Assembly (NCBI GenBank): GCA_000715855.1
Contig: KL571367.1
Coordinates: forward strand, 15,947-21,179
Length of the DNA stretch: 5,233 bases
Reading direction: 5' to 3'
From: Actinoplanes liguriensis
Lineage (GTDB): Bacteria; Actinomycetota; Actinomycetes; Mycobacteriales; Micromonosporaceae
The notes under the pieces were generated by a model that did not search any database, was not told the origin of the DNA, and saw nothing but the letters and a program-made list of their open reading frames with translations. Shown one piece after another: positions 1 to 5,233 of the stretch. Position 1 is the stretch's first letter; each line of letters begins with the position of its first letter. Made by a program: the position numbers and the translations under genes.

Positions 1-85
1 CCGGCAGCGGCCCGGAACCCCGGACGGGATCCGGAGCGCCGGCTGACCGGCAGCGGCGGCGGCCCCGGAATGCCGTACCCCCAAA
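1..85. other. Non-coding 3' flank of the propeller gene
   Basis: This stretch lies downstream of the minus-strand stop codon at 86-88. It contains an imperfect direct repeat: the 11 bases CCGGCAGCGGC occur at 1-11 and again at 47-57, each followed by CCGGAA (12-17 directly, 65-70 after a 7-base insertion). It also holds a short hairpin candidate, CCGGA (20-24) with TCCGG (30-34) around a 5-base loop. No T-run follows the hairpin on the minus strand, so a terminator role is only possible. One plus-strand frame stays open from the left edge to a TGA at 97-99, but its 32 residues resemble nothing I recognise. Confidence 0.4.
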
Positions 86-1672
86 TCAATCGACGATGAA
101 CGGGCGTGAGGTCACCGAGGGCGCCGCTCCCGCGGTGGCGTCGGCGGCGGCCTTGCCGAGGAAGCGGAACGTCACCTTCTTGGCCCCGCGTTTGAGCACC
201 ACGCCGGCGACGCCGTCACGCTCGGCGGCGATGGTGACACTCCCGTCGCTCTTCCAGGACTTGCCGCTCTTGTGCTGCAGCGTCACGGTGATCATCGCGG
301 CGCGGGCGGGCAGCACCGCGAAGCCGCCGAGGACCGCGCTGACCGACTTGTAGTGGACGACACCCTTGCGGGTCGTGCCGCGCAGCATGCTCACCGCCAG
401 CACCGACGGGGTCTTGAACGACGCGCTCGCCGTCGCCGCGAGGTACTTGGCGTCGGCGGCGGTGGTCACGGTGACCTTCCCGTTGGCGCGCGCCGCCACG
501 GTGACGGTCGCGACCCCGGACGCGCTGGTGGTGACGTTCTTGACGGTGGTCGCACCGTTCTGCACGACCGTCACGCGCGCGGCGGTCCGGGGACGCTGCG
601 ATGTCCGTACCGTAATAGTCAGGTTTTTGCCGTAAGCCTTCGCCGCCGCGACCGTGACCGACACACTGGCCTTGACCTGCCCGGCGGTCGGCGTCGCGAC
701 CAGGTAGGCGGTCTTGCCGCGTTCCTGCGCCAGGAAGTAGATCGTCGATCCGTCCGGGGACCAGGACGCCTCGTGGGCCTCGCTGTCGTAGGAGACCTCG
801 TCGGTCGGCCCGGACTTCACCAGGGCCGAACCGGTCACCGCGTCGAAGATCTGCACGACCCCGGTACGGGCGACGTCGAGCTTGCCCGCGAGCCGCTTCT
901 CGTCCGGCGACCAGGCGACCGCCGTCGGGTAGGCGCCGGTGGTGAAGCGCCCGGCCAGGGTCATCGTCGCGGTGTCGAAGCGGGCCACGCCGTACCCGTT
1001 GGAGTAGTCCGTCGCGATCACCTGACTGCCGTCGGCGGACATCTCGGCGTCGTAGATGTAATCGCCGAACTCCGCCGGCCCGACCTTGGTCAGCAGGCCG
1101 TCCTCGCCGATCGTGTAGCCGGTCATGCCGGCGCTGGTGTGGACCGCATAGGTGACCAGGTGGCTCCCGGCCGCGGTCAGCTCGTCCACGGATGAATCCG
1201 TGAGCACGCTCTTGTCGGTGTGATCGGTGAGATCCATGCGGCCGACGCCCTTGGAACTGCCCGCGCAGGTGTAGGCGTAGTACAGCGCGCCGCCGGCGAT
1301 CGACGACTTGCCGGGGCAGCCCTGCGACGGCCACGAGCCCAGCACCTCGCCGGCCGCCGACACCTGGGCGATCTTGCCGCCGGTCGACTCGGAGACGTAG
1401 ACGCTGGCGCCGTCGGCACTGCGGGTCAGGCCCTTCGCGCCGAGCAGGCCGGTCACCGTGGTGCGGACCTTGCCGGTCGGGGACGTGATCAGGACGCTGT
1501 TGCCGGCGGCGATCCACACCTCGGAGCCGAGCGCCAGCACATCGGTCACCGCGTCCGTGGTCGGCAGGGCGTAGCGGATCGTGGTCGTGGCCGCCGGATC
1601 GGCCTGCGCGGGCGCGGGGACGGCGAGCGCCCCGGCAACCAGGACGCTACCGATCAGAACTTGACATCTCAT
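86..1672 (-). CDS. Secreted seven-bladed beta-propeller protein with two C-terminal Ig-like domains
   Basis: The 528-residue product looks exported. It has a short basic start (MRCQ), a hydrophobic core, and an AQA|D signal peptidase I site after residue 24. Residues about 43-329 show seven repeats of the WD40/TolB/YVTN-like kind: near 43-70, 76-112, 125-148, 162-195, 204-243, 247-286 and 296-328. Blades 6 and 7 carry the clearest motifs, AWSPDEKRLA and SWSPDGSTIYF. C119 and C136 are the only cysteines in the mature protein and could form a disulfide in blade 3. Residues about 335-420 and 423-528 are Val/Thr/Ala-rich beta segments resembling bacterial Ig-like domains. No catalytic motif, LPXTG or C-terminal anchor is seen, so it is probably released or held through binding. 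Its ATG overlaps the stop of the upstream GGDEF-EAL gene (ATGA), which implies coupled translation. No other in-frame ATG or GTG lies between the preceding in-frame stop and this ATG. Propeller and Ig folds usually mediate binding; the ligand is unknown. Confidence 0.87.
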   Translation of the reverse strand: MRCQVLIGSVLVAGALAVPAPAQADPAATTTIRYALPTTDAVTDVLALGSEVWIAAGNSVLITSPTGKVRTTVTGLLGAKGLTRSADGASVYVSESTGGKIAQVSAAGEVLGSWPSQGCPGKSSIAGGALYYAYTCAGSSKGVGRMDLTDHTDKSVLTDSSVDELTAAGSHLVTYAVHTSAGMTGYTIGEDGLLTKVGPAEFGDYIYDAEMSADGSQVIATDYSNGYGVARFDTATMTLAGRFTTGAYPTAVAWSPDEKRLAGKLDVARTGVVQIFDAVTGSALVKSGPTDEVSYDSEAHEASWSPDGSTIYFLAQERGKTAYLVATPTAGQVKASVSVTVAAAKAYGKNLTITVRTSQRPRTAARVTVVQNGATTVKNVTTSASGVATVTVAARANGKVTVTTAADAKYLAATASASFKTPSVLAVSMLRGTTRKGVVHYKSVSAVLGGFAVLPARAAMITVTLQHKSGKSWKSDGSVTIAAERDGVAGVVLKRGAKKVTFRFLGKAAADATAGAAPSVTSRPFIVD

Positions 1673-3957
1673 ACCTCCCGGTTCGGAGGCGCGGCCGCCG
1701 AACTGAGCCGATGACGATCAGATGGGGCGTCGTACGCCTCCGCGGCCGCACGGAACGCGGGCTCCGGGACCGGCTTGCCGAAGAAGTAGCCCTGGGCGTA
1801 CTCGTAGCCCAGCTCACGCAGGTAGTCCGCCTGCTCCGCGGTCTCCACGCCCTCGGCGACCGCCCGCAGCCCCAGCCCCTTGCTGACGTGGATCAGCGCG
1901 TCCACGATCACCGCCCGGCCGCCGCCCGCGATGATCTCGTCGACGAACGACTTGTCCACCTTCAGCACATCCACCGGGACGGTACGCAGCAGGCCCAGCG
2001 ACGAGTGCCCGGTCCCGAAGTCGTCCAGCGCGATCCGCACCCCCGCCCGGTGCAGGGTCTCCACGGCGGCGACCGCGGTCCCACCGCCGAACAGCGCCGT
2101 CTCGGTCACCTCGACCAGCAGCTGAGCCGGCTCGATCCCGCACTCGGCGATGATCCCCGCCACCACCTCGGCGAAGCCGGGCTCGCTGAGCTGCCGGGCG
2201 GACACGTTCACGCTGATGTATGCGGGCGCGTCCGCGCCCAGGTCCCGCTGCCAGCCGGCGAACTTCCAGCACGCCGTACGCATGACGAACTCGCCCAGCT
2301 CCACGATCAGCCCGTTGTCCTCGGCAACCGGGATGAAGTCGACGGGGCTGACCACACCGCGGACCGGATGGTGCCAGCGGACCAGCGCCTCGCACGCCTC
2401 GAACCGCCGGGTCTCCAGCTCCACGATCGGCTGGTAGACCACCCGGAAGTCGCCGTCGTCCAGGCTGTGCCGCAGGTCGGCGCCGAGCTGCGCGGTCGCG
2501 TCGGCGCGTGCGTCCAGCTCGGCGGTGTAGACCATGAGCTGGCTGCCGGCGGCTTTCGCGGCGTACCGGGCGGTGTCCGCGCGGCGCACCAGCTCCGGCA
2601 CCGGCACCGCCCCGCACTCCTCGCTGTCGGCGACCCCGAGCCGGGCGTTGAGCAGCAGCTCGTGCTCACCGGAGACGATCGGCCGGCGCAGCAGATCGGT
2701 CAGCCGGGTGACCACCGCGTCACCCTCGCCCTCGCGCGTGTCCAGGGCCAGCACCGCGAACTCGTCGGCGCCCATCCGCGCCACCGCGTCGCCCTCACGC
2801 AGCGACGAACGCAGCAGCAACGCCACCGCGGCGAGCGCCTGATCCCCGGCGGCCCGCCCGAGCCGATCGTTGACGTGCTTGAACCCGGCCAGGTCGATCA
2901 TGATGAGCCGGCACGGGCCGGCCGCCACGCCCTTGACCGCATCCTCCTCGAAGGCGCGCCGGTTCGGCAGCCCGGTCAGATCGTCGCGCATCGCCAGGTG
3001 ATGCAGCCGCCGGGCCTGGCTGTGCGCCCGCGCGATATACCCGGACATCCGGGTCACCACCAGCACGAACAGCGCCATCGAGCCGGTCCCGACGGCCAGC
3101 CAGCTCGTCGTGCCGCCGCCGTGCTCGCCCTGCACCAGCAGGATCGCCGGCACCAGCAGCATCGAGGCGGTCAGCGCGAGCAGCCGGCTCCAGCCGAGAC
3201 TGTCCCCGTCCTCGGCAGGCCCGGTGGCCGCCGACGGATGCGCGGCCGCGGCGGCCCAGAAGACATAGGCGAGCAGGTAGCCGGCGTAGACCGCGGTCCC
3301 GGTCGCCGCCATCACCTCCGGCAGCAGCGTGTACACCACGTTGCAGGCCAGCGTGATCACACCGCCCGCGGTCAGCAACCACATCCCGGCGGTACGCGGG
3401 CCGCGGCGCAGCAGCATCGGCACCAGCAGCGCGCAGAGCAGGACCCCCATCGTGGGATAGCCGGCGGTCACCGCCCGGGCCAGCGGCGGCAGGCTGTCGT
3501 CCACCACGATCGGTTCGATGACGAACGTCCAGTACGCGATCCCGACACTGATCGCCACGATCGCCGAGTCGATCAGGTTGCCCGACCAGACCGGCCCCCG
3601 TCGCCGGGTCAGCAGGAACAACGCGACCGTCAGCAGCGGATACGCGCCCAGGTAGAAGGCGTTCGCCCAGGACGGGAAACTCCCCGCACCCTGCACGGCG
3701 TAGACCAGGTCACCGAAGATCCAGGTGACGACCCCGGCGACGAAGACGTACCAGGCCGGCTGCTGCGACCGGTGCCGCCTGCGGGCGCCGACCACCATCA
3801 CGACACAGACCACGACGGAGAGCAGGGAGGACAGGACCACGGCCGGCCAGCCGTACGGCAGCAGCGCCCAACCGGCCACCACGGCCGTGCCGCCCAGCAG
3901 CCAGGCGAGCCACCACGGAGGTCGCCGGAGACCCGTCACAACCCGACTGTTCGGCAT
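1669..3957 (-). CDS. Membrane-bound GGDEF-EAL protein, probable c-di-GMP phosphodiesterase
   Basis: Residue numbers count from the upstream GTG at 4014 (781 aa). I prefer the ATG at 3957 (residue 20, giving 762 aa), because 3958-4014 holds two inverted repeats and codons poor for this genome; neither start has a good ribosome site. About ten transmembrane helices lie between residues 34 and 322, with no named sensor domain recognised. The GGDEF domain (about 340-497) keeps DDLTGLPNRR, D374, K379, N382 and D391, and an RxxD inhibitory site (R406, D409). Its signature, however, is G415-A-D-E-F, the second Asp of DxD is A376, and the usual GH is G-R387. The EAL domain (about 505-760) is complete: E542-A-L, N603, E635, D664-D665, K685, D687, E721, E724 and Q741. 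The likely activity is hydrolysis of c-di-GMP to pGpG at the inner membrane face, with the GGDEF domain regulatory; residual cyclase activity is not excluded. The layout resembles Streptomyces RmdB, but orthology is unproven. It is the first gene of an operon with the exported propeller protein. Confidence 0.93.
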   Translation of the reverse strand: MPNSRVVTGLRRPPWWLAWLLGGTAVVAGWALLPYGWPAVVLSSLLSVVVCVVMVVGARRRHRSQQPAWYVFVAGVVTWIFGDLVYAVQGAGSFPSWANAFYLGAYPLLTVALFLLTRRRGPVWSGNLIDSAIVAISVGIAYWTFVIEPIVVDDSLPPLARAVTAGYPTMGVLLCALLVPMLLRRGPRTAGMWLLTAGGVITLACNVVYTLLPEVMAATGTAVYAGYLLAYVFWAAAAAHPSAATGPAEDGDSLGWSRLLALTASMLLVPAILLVQGEHGGGTTSWLAVGTGSMALFVLVVTRMSGYIARAHSQARRLHHLAMRDDLTGLPNRRAFEEDAVKGVAAGPCRLIMIDLAGFKHVNDRLGRAAGDQALAAVALLLRSSLREGDAVARMGADEFAVLALDTREGEGDAVVTRLTDLLRRPIVSGEHELLLNARLGVADSEECGAVPVPELVRRADTARYAAKAAGSQLMVYTAELDARADATAQLGADLRHSLDDGDFRVVYQPIVELETRRFEACEALVRWHHPVRGVVSPVDFIPVAEDNGLIVELGEFVMRTACWKFAGWQRDLGADAPAYISVNVSARQLSEPGFAEVVAGIIAECGIEPAQLLVEVTETALFGGGTAVAAVETLHRAGVRIALDDFGTGHSSLGLLRTVPVDVLKVDKSFVDEIIAGGGRAVIVDALIHVSKGLGLRAVAEGVETAEQADYLRELGYEYAQGYFFGKPVPEPAFRAAAEAYDAPSDRHRLSSAAAPPNREV
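1673..1679 (-). promoter_or_regulatory. Shine-Dalgarno sequence abutting the propeller gene start
   Basis: The minus strand reads GGGAGGT directly before the ATG at 1672-1670, so the core GGAGG ends only one base from the start codon. Normal spacing is about 5-10 bases. The next in-frame candidate, CTG at codon 6, would have more usual spacing but would remove the positive charge from the signal peptide, so the ATG is preferred. The motif sits inside the last codons of the GGDEF-EAL gene, where it could hold a terminating ribosome for reinitiation at the ATGA overlap. Confidence 0.5.
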
Positions 3958-3970
3958 GTGAGAGGCAGAA

Positions 3971-3987
3971 TTGAGGGCCGGGCTCAA
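3971..3987. repeat. Inverted repeat TTGAG-N7-CTCAA upstream of the GGDEF-EAL gene
   Basis: Arms TTGAG (3971-3975) and CTCAA (3983-3987) are perfectly complementary around a GC-rich 7-base centre. The repeat lies 14-30 bases upstream of the ATG at 3957 and one base from the 13-base palindrome. If transcription starts farther upstream it would fall in the leader, either as an operator half or as a small hairpin. Five-base arms can occur by chance, so on its own the signal is weak. Confidence 0.3.
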
Positions 3988-3988
3988 G

Positions 3989-4001
3989 TAGGTCCGACCT
4001 A
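3989..4001. promoter_or_regulatory. Perfect 13-bp palindrome TAGGTCCGACCTA, candidate operator
   Basis: Six-base arms TAGGTC and GACCTA surround one central C. The site is 32-44 bases upstream of the ATG at 3957, a usual position for a dimeric regulator, and it is relatively AT-rich for this DNA. If the GTG at 4014 were the true start, the palindrome would instead lie inside the coding sequence, which is one reason to favour the ATG. No convincing -35/-10 pair could be assigned; TAGGTC on the minus strand only loosely resembles an actinobacterial -10. The cognate regulator is unknown. Confidence 0.35.
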
Positions 4002-4085
4002 TGCCGATCCGCACCGAGTGAGCGTCCCGACCCCGGCCCGGCCGGCCACCCGCGCCTGCCTGGCACCCCGTCGCGCCGGCGGCGG

Positions 4086-4425
4086 CGCCCGTACAGCCTG
4101 CTGCCCTACGCCGCGGTCACCGCCGTCGACGGCCTGCTGCTGTGGTCCTGCGCGCGGCGCTGCGCCCCGGCGACTCCGCGGCCCGCCTCGGCGGCGACGA
4201 GTTCGTGCTGCTGCTGCCGGGTGCCTGCGCCGGGCCGGTGATCGACCGGATCATCGCCGCGTCGGCCGCCCCGTCGACTTCCACGGCGTGCCGCTGCACA
4301 TCCGGCTCAGCATCGGCGTCGCGGCCGCCCTCCCCGGCGACGACCCGACGGCCGTCATCCGCCGGGCCGACCACGCCATGTACGCCGCCAAGAAGCTCCC
4401 CGGCACCACCTGGCACGCCGCCTGA
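4086..4425 (+). pseudogene. Decayed membrane-type diguanylate cyclase (GGDEF) gene remnant
   Basis: Three plus-strand pieces in three frames add up to a broken GGDEF gene. Piece one (4086-4145, frame 3) reads RPYSLLPYAAVTAVDGLLLW, a membrane-like segment of the kind found ahead of GGDEF domains in actinobacterial proteins. Piece two (4142 to about 4260, frame 2) is the middle of a GGDEF domain with an intact inhibitory site RPGD (4163-4174) and a canonical GGDEF (4190-4204). Piece three (about 4261-4422, frame 1) is the rest of the domain, with RLSIGVA, the closing ADHAMYAAKK and a TGA at 4423-4425. The first half of the domain (DxLTGLxNR, DxDxFKxxND) is absent, so bases were lost near 4140. 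One missing base near 4260 explains the second frame change: adding one there gives a smooth AALGRPVDFHG. Homology to the cyclase family is clear; loss of function is inferred from the lost metal- and GTP-binding half. Confidence 0.82.
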
Positions 4426-4431
4426 TCAGGC
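4420..4431. terminator. 12-bp palindrome GCCTGATCAGGC over two converging stop codons
   Basis: The plus-strand stop (TGA, 4423-4425) and the minus-strand stop (TGA, 4428-4426) sit together in the sequence TGATCA. The self-complementary stretch extends to 12 bases. An alternative hairpin pairs CCGCC (4418-4422) with GGCGG (4434-4438). Either could fold in both transcripts, and GC-rich hairpins without a U-tract are plausible terminators in actinomycetes. No U-tract is present, so termination is only a possibility. Confidence 0.25.
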
Positions 4432-5094
4432 CGGGCGGTACTCGACCTCGGGCCGGCCCGGCCCGCCGTAACGGGGAGTTCGGACCGCGCGGCCGGACTC
4501 CGCCAGGTGCTCCAGGTAGCGGCGTGCCGTGACCCGGGACGTGCCGGTGCGTGCCGCCACCTCGGCCGCCGACAGGCCCGGTGAGGCCCGCAACGCCGAC
4601 CGGATCAGGTCGAACGTCGCCGCGTCCAGTCCTTTCGGCAGGGTGTCCGGCGGGCTGCCCCGCAGGGTCGCGAACACCCGGTCGATCTCGTGCTGGGCGG
4701 CGACCTCGGTCGATTCGACGAGTTGCGCGCGGTAACGGGCGTACCGGTCGAGCTTGTCGCGGAACGCCGCGAACGTGAACGGCTTCAGCAGGTAGTGGGT
4801 GACGCCCAGCGCCACCGCCTGCCGCACCATCGTCAGGTCGCGGTTGGACGTCACCGCCAGCACGTCGGCGCCACCGCCCGCGGCGCGCAGCGCCCGCACC
4901 AGGTCGAGCCCGTGCCGATCCGGCAGGTTGAGATCCAGAAGAATCAGATCCACTTCCCGGGTACGCAGGATCGCCGTCGCCTCCCGGGCACTGAGCGCCA
5001 CCCCGGTGACCTCGAAGCCGTCGACCCGCTCGGTGTAGGCGCGATGAGCCTCGGCGATCAGCGGCTCGTCGTCGACGACCAGGACCCGGATCAC
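4426..5094 (-). CDS. Two-component response regulator, CitB/DcuR family
   Basis: The 222-residue product has an N-terminal receiver domain (about 1-120) with every key residue: the acidic pair D8-D9, the phospho-acceptor D54 in ILLDLNLPD, the switch T82 and the K104-P105 pair. After a linker, residues about 155-205 form a helix-turn-helix (GLSAAEVAARTGTSRVTARR) followed by a wing-like tail. This is the arrangement of the CitB/DcuR/DctR group, whose members respond to a CitA/DcuS-type kinase and often control uptake or use of C4-dicarboxylates or citrate. The substrate here cannot be told from the window. The start is the GTG at 5094, which overlaps the kinase stop codon as GTGA; no good ribosome site lies upstream, so translation is probably coupled. 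The gene ends exactly against the stop of the converging cyclase remnant, with no bases between. Confidence 0.94.
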   Translation of the reverse strand: MIRVLVVDDEPLIAEAHRAYTERVDGFEVTGVALSAREATAILRTREVDLILLDLNLPDRHGLDLVRALRAAGGGADVLAVTSNRDLTMVRQAVALGVTHYLLKPFTFAAFRDKLDRYARYRAQLVESTEVAAQHEIDRVFATLRGSPPDTLPKGLDAATFDLIRSALRASPGLSAAEVAARTGTSRVTARRYLEHLAESGRAVRTPRYGGPGRPEVEYRPA

Positions 5095-5233
5095 GCGGGC
5101 ACCGGAATCCGCACGGTCAGGATCGCGCCTTCGCCCGGGGCCGAGTCGATGGCGTAGCTCCCGCCGTGCCGCTCCGCGACCTGCCGGACCAGGGACAACC
5201 CGACACCGCGCCCGGGCCCCGGCTTGGTGGACC
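5091..5233 (-). CDS. Sensor histidine kinase, C-terminal end only (CitA/DcuS type)
   Basis: The last 46 codons plus TGA (5093-5091) are present; the rest lies beyond the right edge. The peptide begins STKPGPGRGVGLSLVRQ and continues through AERHGGSYAIDSAPGEGAILTV to IPVPA. This is the end of the HATPase_c domain, with the G2 box (GRGVGLSLV) of the ATP lid and the final beta strands. The stop overlaps the response regulator start by four bases (GTGA), marking a cognate pair in one transcript. Assignment to the CitA/DcuS type rests on the partner regulator and the similar closing motif. The sensor domain cannot be seen, so the signal is unknown. Confidence 0.9.
   Translation of the reverse strand, partial: STKPGPGRGVGLSLVRQVAERHGGSYAIDSAPGEGAILTVRIPVPA

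Larger units (their letters stand above)
3958..4085. other. Intergenic control region between the GGDEF-EAL gene and the cyclase remnant
   Basis: This is the space between the preferred GGDEF-EAL start and the first recognisable piece of the plus-strand remnant. The part near 3958-4014 is less GC-rich than its surroundings and holds both inverted repeats. The part near 4020-4085 is very GC-rich. In plus-strand frame 3 it encodes an Arg/Pro-rich stretch that may belong to the remnant, but it cannot be assigned. No GEMM-type c-di-GMP riboswitch or other structured RNA was recognised. Confidence 0.4.

Noticed and set aside
1..70. Intrinsic terminator from the repeat and hairpin in the left flank
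   Set aside because: The arms are short, alternatives abound in such GC-rich sequence, and no U-tract follows; too weak to list as a terminator.
1..99. Possible 3' end of a plus-strand gene entering from the left (open frame to TGA at 97-99)
   Set aside because: Only 32 residues with no motif, overlapping the end of the minus-strand gene; an open frame this short is expected by chance at this GC content.
216..1517. Minus-strand 433-codon frame and plus-strand frames (272-1195, 1220-1714) over the propeller gene
   Set aside because: Arg/Gly/Asp-rich shadow translations without domains; the overlapping 528-residue frame has a signal peptide and propeller repeats.
3958..4085. c-di-GMP (GEMM) riboswitch upstream of the GGDEF-EAL gene
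   Set aside because: Searched for because of the gene's function; the conserved GEMM core and its paired helices were not recognised on either strand.
1711..4425. Long plus-strand open frame of 904 codons opposite the GGDEF-EAL gene
   Set aside because: Its product is low-complexity Arg/Gln/His/Pro-rich sequence, as expected antisense to a GC-rich gene, while the minus strand encodes clear conserved domains. Only its last part (about 4261-4425) is meaningful, as part of the cyclase remnant.
4086..4425. Insertion sequence as the cause of the broken cyclase gene
   Set aside because: No transposase frame, terminal inverted repeats or target duplication are visible around the remnant.
4690..5157. 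Plus-strand 155-codon frame opposite the response regulator
   Set aside because: It is antisense to a complete receiver domain and the kinase end, and its product resembles no family.

Overview
The window is very GC-rich DNA with strongly GC-biased third codon positions, GTG starts and little non-coding space. This points to an actinomycete. The style of the proteins (membrane GGDEF-EAL protein, CitB-type two-component pair, secreted Ig-like protein) would fit the Micromonosporaceae, for example Actinoplanes, but the genus is a guess.

Layout, left to right: positions 1-85 are non-coding 3' flank with a small imperfect repeat. On the minus strand, 86-1672 encodes a secreted protein (signal peptide, seven-bladed beta-propeller, two Ig-like domains). 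It is joined by an ATGA overlap to the gene upstream of it, 1669-3957, a ten-helix membrane protein ending in GGDEF and EAL domains. About 3958-4085 holds the probable control region of this pair, with two adjacent inverted repeats. On the plus strand, 4086-4425 is a decayed diguanylate cyclase gene: part of a membrane region, a large internal loss, a canonical GGDEF motif, then a one-base frameshift. It meets the minus-strand response regulator gene (4426-5094) stop codon to stop codon. That gene overlaps by GTGA the 3' end of a sensor histidine kinase gene that runs off the right edge.

The window therefore holds two minus-strand operons. One is a kinase/response regulator pair of the CitA-CitB (DcuS-DcuR) type. 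The other is a c-di-GMP turnover enzyme co-transcribed with an exported propeller protein. The c-di-GMP enzyme has a complete EAL active site but a GGDEF domain whose signature reads GADEF, so it is most likely a phosphodiesterase with a regulatory, GTP-sensing GGDEF domain. The dead cyclase gene beside it suggests that this locus once carried a second c-di-GMP enzyme. No tRNA, rRNA, CRISPR array, insertion sequence or riboswitch is visible. The parts are mostly known families; the least ordinary aspects are the phosphodiesterase/propeller pairing and the broken cyclase gene.
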